Assembly: GCA_025656455.1 (NCBI GenBank)
Contig: JAHXHS010000020.1
Coordinates: 1 to 64,000 of the forward strand
Length of the DNA: 64,000 nucleotides
DNA from: Candidatus Thiodiazotropha sp. (ex Epidulcina cf. delphinae)
GTDB lineage: Bacteria > Pseudomonadota > Gammaproteobacteria > Chromatiales > Chromatiaceae
Direction: 5' to 3'
The notes beneath the pieces were generated by a model. The model was not told the DNA's origin and made no database searches. It saw only the letters and a list, made by a program, of their open reading frames with translations. This document shows, piece after piece, positions 7,675 to 16,879 of this stretch; position 1 is the stretch's first letter, and each line of letters starts with the position of its first letter. A program made the translations under genes and the position numbers.

Positions 7675-8948
7675 CAGGTCGCTTCCTGGTTCAGCTCCAC
7701 ATTGCGGATGTCGATTTTGCCAGTGACGGTGGCGGTGATTAGGGCAGCGCGATATTCCAACAATTTCTTTATTACTTCCACAATATTTTTCTCCTTATCA
7801 TCAAATGCTTTCGACTCTATATCTAGGAATTTAACAATACTTATTTGTTCATCAAGCGGCGGCACTACAATTCGAAGTTCAAATAACTTACTTGCTTTAA
7901 TACCCGTCGCTGTAGAACCCGTAGATAGTGATTGCAAATGCCCCTGAAATGGCAACCCAAGCATCCAATAACGTGCAAAATAATTATTTAATTTATCCGC
8001 TTCCCCCCTAAATTTAATTATTCTTTGAGCAAGAGCGATCATTTTGTTATCTACATTTGCAATCTCACCTAAAGGTGCCTCTGTTGTGAAAAGTAGGTCA
8101 CCAATCAATGGTGTTCCGCGTGACATTATGGTGTCGTAGTCTTCTTCTCTTACATATTCTTGGGATATTTGATAGTTAATTTTACCGTTCTTAATATTTT
8201 TTGCTGTTACTAAAAACACCCCCTGAGGCACTTTTTCTGGTGTTTTTCCTCGATAATCTACCCTATTTTCAACAAACTTTAGAAACCCTCCAACATCCCA
8301 ATGCTTCGGCACTTCACCAAGCCAATCGACGCGCGAGTCTTTCATGGGTACGGTATCATCCAGCCCCTTGGTGACGGCTTGGGTGATAACCACCAGGCGC
8401 TTCTCCTTGAGCTTTTCGATCAGCGCCTTCTTCTTCGCAATCAGCGCGTCGATCTGGGCCGTCTTCCTGTCGAGGAAAGCGGCAATTTGTTGTTGTTCTG
8501 AAACGGGCGGGAAAGGAACCTGCAGTCGGCCAATCACTTCGACAGACAAGCCGGGCTGGGCAGCGGATTGGGAGTACTGATTTAAATTCATAGCCCATAG
8601 CATTTCACCGAGCCATCGATAGTCCAGTTTCCTGTCGGGTATTGCCACCACCGCATGCTCAGAGGCCCAGAACTTTCCGTGGGCATAGTTGATATTGCCA
8701 CACTCTGCACCTTGCCTTCCGATGAGTACAAATGATCCTTCATGGGTGTAGTCCGAGAATCGACCCCGCTGGCCGTTGCCGCCGAATACTGGGTATTCCC
8801 CATCGTCCTCCATCTCTAGGCTCGTAATGGATGAGCCGCTTTTCATACGCACGATGTGGTGCAACTTCATGAGCTGCCAATGCTTCGGCTTCTTACCAAT
8901 CCAAGGGATACCGCTATCTTCATATTCGGGATAGGCCGGATACTTCAC
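7674..8948 (-). CDS. hsdS: Type I restriction-modification specificity subunit
   Basis: The 424-aa protein has the two-TRD layout. TRD1 covers about residues 15-150. A central conserved helix follows (PPVSEQQQIAAFLDRKTAQI and the coiled stretch to about 195), then TRD2 at about 210-365, and a second conserved helix (VPPLDEQISIVKFLDIESKA). HsdS reads the bipartite DNA target and positions HsdM and HsdR. The DNA for TRD2 (about 7770-8290) is strikingly AT-rich and uses other codons than its surroundings, which suggests domain exchange by recombination. The start overlaps the rhuM end by 4 nt (ATGA). Confidence 0.93.
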   Translation of the reverse strand: MKYPAYPEYEDSGIPWIGKKPKHWQLMKLHHIVRMKSGSSITSLEMEDDGEYPVFGGNGQRGRFSDYTHEGSFVLIGRQGAECGNINYAHGKFWASEHAVVAIPDRKLDYRWLGEMLWAMNLNQYSQSAAQPGLSVEVIGRLQVPFPPVSEQQQIAAFLDRKTAQIDALIAKKKALIEKLKEKRLVVITQAVTKGLDDTVPMKDSRVDWLGEVPKHWDVGGFLKFVENRVDYRGKTPEKVPQGVFLVTAKNIKNGKINYQISQEYVREEDYDTIMSRGTPLIGDLLFTTEAPLGEIANVDNKMIALAQRIIKFRGEADKLNNYFARYWMLGLPFQGHLQSLSTGSTATGIKASKLFELRIVVPPLDEQISIVKFLDIESKAFDDKEKNIVEVIKKLLEYRAALITATVTGKIDIRNVELNQEAT

Positions 8949-9955
8949 TGCTTCTCCCCCTTCCCTTTCATTTCTTTTTCAATCGCCTCCAACTCCCGCA
9001 GGTCCTCCGCGTCGGCGGCCTGGGCCTCGACGCGGCGGCGGTTGGCGTCGAAGGCGTCGTAGCGCTGATGAGCGATTTCGCGCATCGTTTCATTGCTGAT
9101 GCCGCCGGCGTTTTGCAGCAGGGGGCGTTCGTTGAACGCCAATAGGCGATCCACGTTTTGGCGCCAGTAGTCGAGAGTAAGCTCCTTGCGCTCCTTGGCG
9201 CGCAGTTCGGCCTGCTCCAGGAAGATGACCACCAGGCGGTTGAGGGTATCCACCTCATCGGCGCTGAGGTAGTTCTTGGCGACGATGACGTCCTGCTTGC
9301 GCACCCGCGATCCTTTCCAGGTGGTGAGGGCCATGTTGGGGGCGTCGGGATCGGCGCGGGAGACGATGATCTCGGCGGCGGTTTGTTGCGTGACGGCGTA
9401 GAGCAGTTTGTTCTGCGCCTCGGCAAAGAACAGTTGCGCCTCCCTGTCGTCCTTGTGGTAGTCGCTGCTGAGGGCGAAGAGGTCGCGCACCTTCTGGTAG
9501 AAGCGCATCTCGGAGGCGCGGATCTCGCGGATGCGGGCCAGCAGCTCGTCGAAGTAGTCCCAGCCGCCGGGGTGCTTGAGGCGTTCGTCGTCCATGACGA
9601 AGCCCTTGACCAGGTATTCGCTCAGGTGGGCGGTGGCCCACTGGCGGAACTGGACGCCGCGGGGCGAGCGCACGCGGTAGCCGATGGCGAGGATCATGGG
9701 CAGGTTGTATATGCGCGTGCGGCGCTTCACCTGGCGCTGGCCCTCGGTTTGAACTGTCAAGGAATCCTTGACCGTTGCCCCCTGGTCTAACTCCCCTTCC
9801 TGCAAGATATTTTTGGCGTGGAGGCTGACGTTCTGCTTGGTGGTGGCGAACAGTTCGGCGATCTCCGCCTGGGTGAGCCAGACGCTGCCCGCTTCGGCGC
9901 GCAGGCGCACCTCGGCCCGGCCGTCTTCGGTGCGGTAGAGGATCAGTTCGCTCAT
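8945..9955 (-). CDS. rhuM: RhuM-family protein inside the hsd operon
   Basis: The 336-aa protein opens with SELILYRTEDGRAEVRLRAE and WLTQAEIAELFATTKQNVSLH, the hallmark of the RhuM (COG3943) family, with a helix-turn-helix-like start and a Fic/DOC-like C-terminal half. The role is not established; the name comes from a Salmonella pathogenicity island gene. Members are often encoded between hsdM and hsdS, as here, with 4-nt overlaps on both sides (9952-9955 and 8945-8948), so it is translationally coupled to the restriction system. No Fic catalytic motif is visible. A regulatory or anti-phage accessory role is inference. Confidence 0.88.
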   Translation of the reverse strand: MSELILYRTEDGRAEVRLRAEAGSVWLTQAEIAELFATTKQNVSLHAKNILQEGELDQGATVKDSLTVQTEGQRQVKRRTRIYNLPMILAIGYRVRSPRGVQFRQWATAHLSEYLVKGFVMDDERLKHPGGWDYFDELLARIREIRASEMRFYQKVRDLFALSSDYHKDDREAQLFFAEAQNKLLYAVTQQTAAEIIVSRADPDAPNMALTTWKGSRVRKQDVIVAKNYLSADEVDTLNRLVVIFLEQAELRAKERKELTLDYWRQNVDRLLAFNERPLLQNAGGISNETMREIAHQRYDAFDANRRRVEAQAADAEDLRELEAIEKEMKGKGEKQ

Positions 9956-12222
9956 GCGGTGATCTCCGCGAGCATGGCGACGATCTCCTGCTCCAGCGTG
10001 GCGATCTCGGCCTCGATCTCTGCCAGCGGGCGCGGCGGTTGGTATTGGTAGAAGTGGCGGTTGAAGGGGATTTCATAGCCCACCTTGATCTTGCCGTGAT
10101 CGATCCAGGCGTCGGGGCGGTAGGGCAGCACCTCCTTTTCCAGGTAGGCCTCGCAGTGATCCTGCATCCGTTCCAGCAGCGGCCCTTTGTCCACCTTGCC
10201 CTTGTTGCCCTTGCCTTCGTAGTCGAGGGGCAGGGGCAGTTTGGCGCCCTTGGGGAAGGGGACGTTTTCGGTGTCGCGCAGTTCGGGATCGGGTTCGGGA
10301 TGGCCCTTTTTGTCGCAGCAGATCTCTGCTTCGGTGTCGCGCTCGGCCAGACCGCCGGGGGCGAGCAGGGCCTTTCTGAGGGGGGCGTCGAGCTTGAGCG
10401 GCGAGTCGGCGAAAGCGGCTATTAACAGCGCTTCGAACGCTTCGCGGTTGTTAATCAGCTTGCCTTTGGTAAAGGCGGGTCTCATCTTCCGCAAGACCTT
10501 CTCTATTTGGGCTTGCAGCGCCTTGCCTGTTTCCACCTCCTTGGCGATCGCCTTTTTGTCCTTGCGTTTTTTGCTGGCGGCGAGGTTTTGGAACCAGGCG
10601 CTTTGCTTGAACCGTTCAATACGTTCGTCGGTGACGGCGAAGTTGAGGCGCAGAGGGCGCTCGACGGTGATCTTGAGGTAGCCGAACTCCCGGTTGTTAA
10701 ACACCTTGCTGACGATGATCGCCTTTTTGGGATCGCGCTCGGTATCGATGTTGGTTTTGATCCTGCGCAGGGTCATGCGCCGGTTATTTTTGGATTCGCC
10801 ATAGAGTTTGGTGAGGGTTTCGATGTGGTTGGGCCTGCCCTCTTCGCCGTCGCCGATCTGTTTGCGTTTATTGCCGAGGCTCTTTTTCATCTTCCAGGCG
10901 AATTCGGTGGCGTTGATGAGCTGCACCTTGCCCTTGCGTCCCTTGCGTTTGCGGTTGGTGACGATCCAGATGTAGGTGTGGATGCCGGTGTTGTAGAAGA
11001 GTTGGTCCGGCAGGCCGACCACGGCGTCGAGCATGTCGTTTTCGATGATCCAGCGACGGATGTTGCTCTCACCGCTGCCGGCGTCACCGGTGAACAGGGG
11101 CGAGCCGTTGAAGACGATGGCGATGCGCGAGCCTTCGCCGCCTTGCGCCGGCGCGGGGTGCATCTTGGAGATCATGTGCAATAGAAAAAGCAGCGCGCCG
11201 TCGTTGATGCGCGGCAGGCCGGGGCCGAAGCGCCCGGCGAAGCCGAGTTCGTTGTGTTCGCGGCTGACGTAATCCTGCTGCGGTTTCCACTCCACGCCGA
11301 AAGGCGGGTTGGCGAGCATGTTGTGGAAATTCTCATCGGGGTGGCCGTCGCCATCGGCGTAGCCCACCTTGGCCTTGCCGGTGCCGAGGGTATCGCCGAA
11401 AACAATGTTGCTGACATCCTCTTCCTTGATCATTAGATCAGAGCCGCAGATGGCGAAGGATTCGGCGTTGTACTCCTGGCCGAAGAGTTCGGTGGTAGCA
11501 TCGGGGTTGAGTCCCTGCTCCGGGTCGATGATGAATTTTTCCGATTCGGACAACATGCCGCCGGTGCCGCAGGCGGGGTCGTAGATGGTGATCACCTTGC
11601 CCTTGGTGTAGACCAGATCGTCGTAGGTGAAGAGCAGATGGACCATGAGCTTGATCACCTCGCGGGGGGTGAAGTGGTCCCCGGCCTCTTCATTGGCCTG
11701 TTCGTTGAAGCGCCGCACCAGGTCTTCAAAGATGTAGCCCATGGCGATGTTGGGCACCCGGTTTGGGTGGAGATCAACCTGGGTCACCTCTTTCATCACC
11801 TCGAACAGACGGTTGGCCTCGTCGAGCTTTTCAAGCTCCTCCTCGAATTTGAATTTATGCAAGATGTCCCGCGCCTTTTTGGAGAAGCCGTTGATGAATT
11901 TGATCAGGTTGGGGGCGAGTTTGTCCTGATCGCCTAGCAGTTTCTTGAAGGTGAATTGGCTGGTGTTGTGGAAATTCAGCTTGAACTTGCGGTTGATCAT
12001 CTTCTCGATGGTCTCCGCGTCATATTTGTCCATGGCCTTGAGCCGCTTGTGCTCGGCCAGGACTTTATCCTTGGTCGCCTCCAGCACGCAGTCGAGACGG
12101 CGCAAGACCGTCAGCGGAATCATTACCCGGCGGTATTGGGGCGGGCGGTAGGGGCCGCGCAGGAGGTTGGCTATCGACCAGATGAGATCGCTGTGTTTTT
12201 TATACTTTTCTTGGTCTTTCAT
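9952..12222 (-). CDS. hsdM: Type I DNA methyltransferase (M subunit)
   Basis: The 756-aa protein contains HsdM_N (residues ~5-150), then the N6-adenine methyltransferase core with the SAM motif DPACGTGGML (~215) and catalytic NPPFGVEW (~310). With HsdS it methylates the host recognition sequence and protects it from HsdR. It is considerably longer than the typical 500-aa HsdM, with a charged C-terminal extension (~500-756) containing Lys-rich stretches and a terminal coiled coil (ending EIEAEIATLEQEIVAMLAEI). It is the first gene of the four-gene operon, so the promoter must lie in 12223-12640. Confidence 0.95.
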   Translation of the reverse strand: MKDQEKYKKHSDLIWSIANLLRGPYRPPQYRRVMIPLTVLRRLDCVLEATKDKVLAEHKRLKAMDKYDAETIEKMINRKFKLNFHNTSQFTFKKLLGDQDKLAPNLIKFINGFSKKARDILHKFKFEEELEKLDEANRLFEVMKEVTQVDLHPNRVPNIAMGYIFEDLVRRFNEQANEEAGDHFTPREVIKLMVHLLFTYDDLVYTKGKVITIYDPACGTGGMLSESEKFIIDPEQGLNPDATTELFGQEYNAESFAICGSDLMIKEEDVSNIVFGDTLGTGKAKVGYADGDGHPDENFHNMLANPPFGVEWKPQQDYVSREHNELGFAGRFGPGLPRINDGALLFLLHMISKMHPAPAQGGEGSRIAIVFNGSPLFTGDAGSGESNIRRWIIENDMLDAVVGLPDQLFYNTGIHTYIWIVTNRKRKGRKGKVQLINATEFAWKMKKSLGNKRKQIGDGEEGRPNHIETLTKLYGESKNNRRMTLRRIKTNIDTERDPKKAIIVSKVFNNREFGYLKITVERPLRLNFAVTDERIERFKQSAWFQNLAASKKRKDKKAIAKEVETGKALQAQIEKVLRKMRPAFTKGKLINNREAFEALLIAAFADSPLKLDAPLRKALLAPGGLAERDTEAEICCDKKGHPEPDPELRDTENVPFPKGAKLPLPLDYEGKGNKGKVDKGPLLERMQDHCEAYLEKEVLPYRPDAWIDHGKIKVGYEIPFNRHFYQYQPPRPLAEIEAEIATLEQEIVAMLAEITA

Positions 12223-12645
12223 GAATTCCTAAGGCTTCATTAGGTTAACGGCTATTATGAAATTGCCATAGTCTAACATCGTATCTTCTGGTTAAACCCC
12301 CTCTACTATTTATTGCGCGCAAACTTCTATCCCCATTGCAGGGGTCGTGTCTGGTGGAAGGAAAGATATTGCGGAAGTATCCTATTTATCCATGAAAATC
12401 AATGAAATGGTGGTATTTTCGTTTGTGGTACAGCGGGTGGGAAGGCGATTCATATTGGGGGAATGAGCTTGTCTTGATGAGGTGTGTGGCGGGGTGGGTT
12501 ACGGTCTGTGGGGGTTGATGGGTTGTTTGGTGCGGCAGGGCCGCACCCTCTCATAGGATCTACGCGCTAGACACAAATCCATTGGCGTGGATTTGCGGTG
12601 ATTCGCGTCCATGTGCGGCCCCATTGTTTTCCCTCCGCAAGGCGA
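12223..12645. promoter_or_regulatory. Intergenic region upstream of hsdM with REP-like palindrome
   Basis: The stretch must hold the hsdM promoter on the minus strand, but I cannot fix -35/-10 boxes with confidence. It carries a REP-like palindrome, GGTGCGGCAGGGCCGCACCC, at 12529-12548, and a dispersed TTTGCGGTGATTCGCGTCC repeat at 12591-12613. No coding sequence is supported. Confidence 0.45.
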
Positions 12646-13038
12646 TTAACGATCAGCGAGATTCTGACTCAGCGCTTGGTAAAACTGGGTGATGTTGGTT
12701 TTATTCATCTCCAAACGGACCGCTCGCCGGGATCTGGAGGTGACCTTAACCAGGGACTTTTCAGGGGCCGATGCCGTGATCTGCACCGTGACCTGGTTAC
12801 CGAACGACTTCATCGTGGCCGGGGTGCCCGCTTCGATGAGTCCAGCGCTTGGGTCTGAATCAGAGACGGCCCATCCGAGTCCGGCGACGGTGTCGATGGA
12901 GAGGCGGTAGAGGGTTTCCGCCGGCGCATCGAACGTTCGTTCTTCAACCGCCTGGAGATTGTCGGTGCTTGTTGGTGCAGTTTGGCAGGCGCTGAGGAAC
13001 AACAGCATCGAGGTCAGCAGTAGACGAGAAAGGGACAT
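12646..13038 (-). CDS. Small predicted lipoprotein
   Basis: Starting at the Met at 13038, which has AAAGGAG 7 nt upstream, the protein is 130 aa. It has a lipoprotein signal MSLSRLLLTSMLLFLSAC with a lipobox LSAC (Cys18). The mature part, about 110 aa, alternates strands and resembles small periplasmic or outer-membrane lipoproteins in which a mixed alpha/beta domain begins ERTFDAPAETLYRLSIDTV. I cannot name a function. A longer in-frame start at 13122 exists but would bury the signal peptide, so it is rejected. Confidence 0.75.
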   Translation of the reverse strand: MSLSRLLLTSMLLFLSACQTAPTSTDNLQAVEERTFDAPAETLYRLSIDTVAGLGWAVSDSDPSAGLIEAGTPATMKSFGNQVTVQITASAPEKSLVKVTSRSRRAVRLEMNKTNITQFYQALSQNLADR

Positions 13039-13157
13039 ATACACTCCTTTAAAATGGCATGGACTGGATCCTGTCGGGATATTGATGTAACGGGTTGGTG
13101 AAATCAAGCCTCTTTTCGGCAATGCTGGATTAGTGCGGCCCTTCCCCCGATTGGTAG

Positions 13158-13176
13158 GGTGCGGCCCAGCCGCACC
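13158..13176. repeat. REP-like palindrome
   Basis: GGTGCGGCCCAGCCGCACC lies between two divergent genes. It belongs to the same short palindromic family as copies at 12529, 30869, 59629 and inside both 253-bp elements. Confidence 0.7.
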
Positions 13177-13282
13177 AATTTCAGTTTCAATTCAGTTCCC
13201 TGTTCTAAGGTAGCGATGACCCCAAGCCGTTCCCGTAACGGAACCGGGGATTGAATATCGGCATTGAAATCAGAGGAATATC

Positions 13283-13858
13283 ATGAAACACAAATCATCC
13301 ATAGCAAGCGGATTGGTGCTGTCCGTGGCTTTGCTGGGTTTGAGCGGGGCTGCCTTCGGCGATGATGACGAACGGGGTTTTTTCAACCGTATGTGGGGCG
13401 GTTCCAAGGCGCCGGGCGTGGCGCCGGTGAAAGATCCCTTCTATCTGGAGGAGTGCGGCGGCTGCCATTTTCCCTATCAGCCGGGTCTTTTGCCGGCCCG
13501 CTCCTGGACTCGATTGATGGCGGACCTTGAGCACCACTTCGGTGAAAATGCGGAGCTTCCCGCTGAGGACGCCGACCGCCTGACTGACTTTTTGCTGAAA
13601 AACGCGGCAGATCAGGCCAACTACAAGCGATCGAAAAAGATCATGAGATCCCTGCGTCCCGGCGATACGCCGCTGGCTGTCAGTGAGACACCCTATTTCA
13701 TCAAGAAACATGATGAGCTGTCGCGCAGGATGGTGCAGGACAACCCTCAGGTCGGATCGATAAGCCGCTGCGAGGTTTGCCATGCAAAGGCGGAAACGGG
13801 CTCCTTCAGCGAGTCGGAGATCCTGATTCCCGGCTTTGGCGCTTGGGAAGATGATTGA
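13283..13858 (+). CDS. Periplasmic dihaem cytochrome c
   Basis: The 191-aa protein starts with a Sec signal peptide (MKHKSSIASGLVLSVALLGL, cleavage after SGAAFG) and has two c-haem sites, CGGCH near residue 58 and CEVCH near residue 163. Layout and length fit the DHC dihaem cytochrome family, periplasmic electron carriers of unclear partner. AGAGGAA precedes the ATG. It faces the large PKD multihaem protein gene convergently, so these are not one operon, but both products are exported haem proteins and may work in the same electron-transfer chain. Confidence 0.88.
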   Translation: MKHKSSIASGLVLSVALLGLSGAAFGDDDERGFFNRMWGGSKAPGVAPVKDPFYLEECGGCHFPYQPGLLPARSWTRLMADLEHHFGENAELPAEDADRLTDFLLKNAADQANYKRSKKIMRSLRPGDTPLAVSETPYFIKKHDELSRRMVQDNPQVGSISRCEVCHAKAETGSFSESEILIPGFGAWEDD

Positions 13859-13870
13859 ACATAGACCAAT

Positions 13871-13902
13871 AAAAAAACCCGCGTGTGGGGAGACACGCGG
13901 GT
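13871..13902 (-). terminator. Terminator of the PKD multihaem gene
   Basis: ACCCGCGTGT/ACACGCGGGT form a 10-bp stem with a GGGGAG loop. The run of A residues at 13871-13876 gives a U-tract on the minus strand, so it ends the leftward transcript from 16438. Confidence 0.8.
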
Positions 13903-13930
13903 AAGGGTAGAATTTGTTGAACAATCAGTT

Positions 13931-16438
13931 TTAATTTATTTCATTCTTGTGGCACTCGACGCACCCGACCATATACCCTTGTGGGAATTCGGCGCGCTTG
14001 CCATCCGGGCAGAAACTGGTGCGTTTATCACACTTTAAGATGCGGTCGACAGCTACCGTTGACATCATGGTGCCGAGACCGTCCGCGCCATGACAGGACT
14101 TACATGCATCGGTGTTCTGTTTGGTGAAATCCTTGTGGCCACCAGAGGCGAAGCTTGTGTCGCCAACCGGATGCATGCCGATGAGTACGCTACCTCGATC
14201 GCCATCATGGTCACTGTCACCATCGTCGCCATCGTGACCGTCATCGCCATCGTGACCGTCATCGTCGTCGTGACCGTCATCGTCGTCGTGACCGTCACCA
14301 TCGTCGTCGTCGTGGTCATCATCGTCTGAATTCGCTTTACAGCGTACCGACGTTACACCGGTCAAGGTGTCGTTGCTCGGATCGCTGTTCTGATCCGCGC
14401 TGATGGTCGCGCTCCACGCCAATGTATAGGTCCCGGGCTCCTTGCAGGTGAGATCCACTTCGAACTCGAACTGCTTGCTGCGACGACTGTCCGGCTTGAT
14501 GCGCTCAGTAACGGACTCATCTTCAATGGCCACCATGAGACCGCTGGATGGGTTGGTCACCGACAGGGTGACCGTGGCGCGTTGACGGATAGCGGTGCCG
14601 CCGCCGAGGGCGACGATATCTAGGGACTTCTTCTTACCCGTCTTGATCTTTACGGATTCGGGTGCCCACAACTCGCTCAGGTAGACGTCCGCACCCGTAG
14701 ACACCGGGGAAATCGTAGCGGTGGTCGCATCCGAGTCCATGGCCCCTTCGCCATCCATGACCGTCAGGGTGACATTGTAGGTCCCAGGCGTGGCGTAGGT
14801 GTGGCTCGGGTTCGGCCCGGTGCCGGCAGTGCCGTCGCCAAAATCCCAGTCATAGGCCACGATGGCGCCGTCGGGATCGGAGGAGCCGGTGCTGTCGAAC
14901 TGAACCGGGAGGTTGACCGTAGCGCTGTAGGGACCGTTGGCAACGGCCACTGGCGCCTGGTTACCCACGCCGATGGTTGCGGTGGTGGTGTCCGAACCCA
15001 TGGCCCCTTCGTTATCCGTTACCGTCAGGGTCACGTTGTAGGTTCCCTGGGCGGTGTAGGCGTAGGTCGGATTCACGCCCGTACCGGTAGCGCCGTCTCC
15101 AAAGTCCCAGTGATAGGTGGCAAGGGTCCCGTCAGGGTCGTTAGAACCTGTGCTGTCGAAGCTGACGGGCAAGCCCACTGTCCCGCTATAGGGGCCGTTG
15201 GCAACGGCCACCGGTGGCAGGTTGGCTACGGTATCGATAGCGGCTGTGGTGGTAGCAGTATTGGAAAGGCCGCCGTCATCCGTGACTGACAGGGTGATGT
15301 TATAGGTTCCCGCTGCCGCGTAAGTGTGGGTCGGCGCGGAACCCGTCCCGCTGGTGCCGTCACCGAAGTCCCAGTCATAGGCGACGATGGTGCCGTCCGG
15401 ATCCGAGGAGCCGGTGCCGTCGAATCCAAGCGCAACGCCGACCGTCCCGGTGTATGGGCCGTTGGGATTCGCCGTCGGGGCTTGGTTGGCCGCGTCGATG
15501 GCGGCGCTGGTTGTGGCGGAGTCCACGGCATTGCTGTCGTCCGTTACGGTCAGGGTTACGTTATAGGTCCCCTGAGTCGTGTAGGTATGGTTCGGCGCCA
15601 TGCCTGTGCCGGTGGCGCCGTCGCCGAAGTCCCAGGTATAGCTGACGATGGTGCCGTCACTATCCGTGGAGCCACTGCCGTCGAACGCGACGGGTGTGCC
15701 CGATGTCCCGGTGTAGGGGCCGTTGGGATCGGCCGTCGGCGGCTGATTGCCTGCGCCGATGGTGGCGGTGGTTGTGGCCGAAGCGCTATCCCCGGCATCA
15801 TCCGTTACGCTCAGGGTGACGTCGAAGGTGCCGGTGCCCTGGTAGGTGTGGCTCGGCGCCATGCCTGAGCCGGTGGCGCCGTCGCCGAAGTCCCAGGCAT
15901 AGCTGACGATGGTGCCGTCAGGATCCGTGGAAGCGGAGCCGTCAAACGCTACCGGGATGCCCTCTGTGCCGCTGTATGGCCCGTTGGGATCGGCCGTCGG
16001 GAGTTGATTGGCGGCAATCGGATCCAGACTGCCGGCAATACCGGCAGGGGGTAGGGCGGTATCGGTGACGCTGCCGCCGTTGATGGCGTTGTTGGCGCCG
16101 GGGGTCCAGCCGGGCTGGGTATTGGCGTTGATCTCCTCCAGGTTGGAAGAACTGGTCGGATCATTGTCGGAATTGAGATTTTCTATCGCCGCGTAATCAA
16201 GGCCGTTCTGCTTGAGGTCCCATCCGTAGCTGTTAAACTGGCCGAAATTGTTGGAAGCGTGGCAGAGCCGGCAACCGGCGTTCGCACCCGATGAGGAGCC
16301 GGGATAAGTTGCCGTCCAGCTGCTTAAAAGACTGCTGAAGGCCTGTGCGGGCGGTGTTGAGACAAGTGCCGCCAGCGATGCCAGTCCGCATAACAACAAA
16401 CGGTGCTTTGATAATAATCCTGGGTCCTTCGGTTTCAT
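13931..16438 (-). CDS. Secreted PKD-repeat multihaem protein with Asp/His-rich linker
   Basis: The 835-aa product has a signal peptide (about 1-33, ending TPPAQA) and a haem site CRLCH at 56-60. Five PKD domains follow (each about 88 aa with the YxWDFGDG core and GTYNVTLTVTD strand). A domain of about 100 aa, beginning SELWAPESVKIKTGKKK, is followed by a 45-residue stretch of almost only D, H and G. The C-terminus has CKSCH, a CDKRTSFC pair and CVECH. PKD domains are extracellular spacers, so three c-haems are displayed at the ends of a long rod. A role in electron transfer to or at the cell surface is inference. The start has GAGGAGA 9 nt upstream. Confidence 0.85.
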   Translation of the reverse strand: MKPKDPGLLSKHRLLLCGLASLAALVSTPPAQAFSSLLSSWTATYPGSSSGANAGCRLCHASNNFGQFNSYGWDLKQNGLDYAAIENLNSDNDPTSSSNLEEINANTQPGWTPGANNAINGGSVTDTALPPAGIAGSLDPIAANQLPTADPNGPYSGTEGIPVAFDGSASTDPDGTIVSYAWDFGDGATGSGMAPSHTYQGTGTFDVTLSVTDDAGDSASATTTATIGAGNQPPTADPNGPYTGTSGTPVAFDGSGSTDSDGTIVSYTWDFGDGATGTGMAPNHTYTTQGTYNVTLTVTDDSNAVDSATTSAAIDAANQAPTANPNGPYTGTVGVALGFDGTGSSDPDGTIVAYDWDFGDGTSGTGSAPTHTYAAAGTYNITLSVTDDGGLSNTATTTAAIDTVANLPPVAVANGPYSGTVGLPVSFDSTGSNDPDGTLATYHWDFGDGATGTGVNPTYAYTAQGTYNVTLTVTDNEGAMGSDTTTATIGVGNQAPVAVANGPYSATVNLPVQFDSTGSSDPDGAIVAYDWDFGDGTAGTGPNPSHTYATPGTYNVTLTVMDGEGAMDSDATTATISPVSTGADVYLSELWAPESVKIKTGKKKSLDIVALGGGTAIRQRATVTLSVTNPSSGLMVAIEDESVTERIKPDSRRSKQFEFEVDLTCKEPGTYTLAWSATISADQNSDPSNDTLTGVTSVRCKANSDDDDHDDDDGDGHDDDDGHDDDDGHDGDDGHDGDDGDSDHDGDRGSVLIGMHPVGDTSFASGGHKDFTKQNTDACKSCHGADGLGTMMSTVAVDRILKCDKRTSFCPDGKRAEFPQGYMVGCVECHKNEIN
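14195..14326 (-). repeat. Short tandem repeats coding the Asp/His/Gly linker
   Basis: Degenerate units of 15-18 bp (GTGACCGTCATCGCCATC type) encode the repeated DDGHDDDDG/GDDGHDGDD sequence. Such arrays change copy number easily, so the linker length may vary among strains. Confidence 0.75.
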
Positions 16439-16879
16439 CTTAAACTCTCCTCAAGATAGAAACAGCCGGTATTACGTGCTGCTTGAAAAACATTCTGGGG
16501 ATTCGGGAAATAGTGAGTCGTTCCCACCCCGTTGGGTGCTTCTCCACTCCGTGGAAGACGGCTTCCGTTATGTGATCAGCGATCATCCAAAACCCTGGGT
16601 GATCAATCTAAATACCATAAAGATAATGTGGTATTTATTTGGGAATAATCTCCTATTTTTGACGGGAAAAATCTCGACTGGGTCACAAACGAGCAGTTAT
16701 CTTGCAATGCAACTGGGGATCTTAAGTTGAATACCGTGAAGGGATGGGTTTGGGTTAGCCCGGATGTCTTACCAGGATTCCATCCTTAGGTCCGTAATCG
16801 GTACATCCCTGTACCACTCCTTGGATTTTTGGGACAGGCAGGCGCAAGCGGCGTATCCGGGAGAGCGCCGGAGCGGATA
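16439..16879. other. Gene-free stretch between PKD gene and sagB-like gene
   Basis: I see the ribosome site and promoter region of the PKD gene at the left end and an AT-rich central part (16600-16680). No coding sequence has domain or start support. A clear terminator for the TOMM operon is not visible. Confidence 0.4.
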
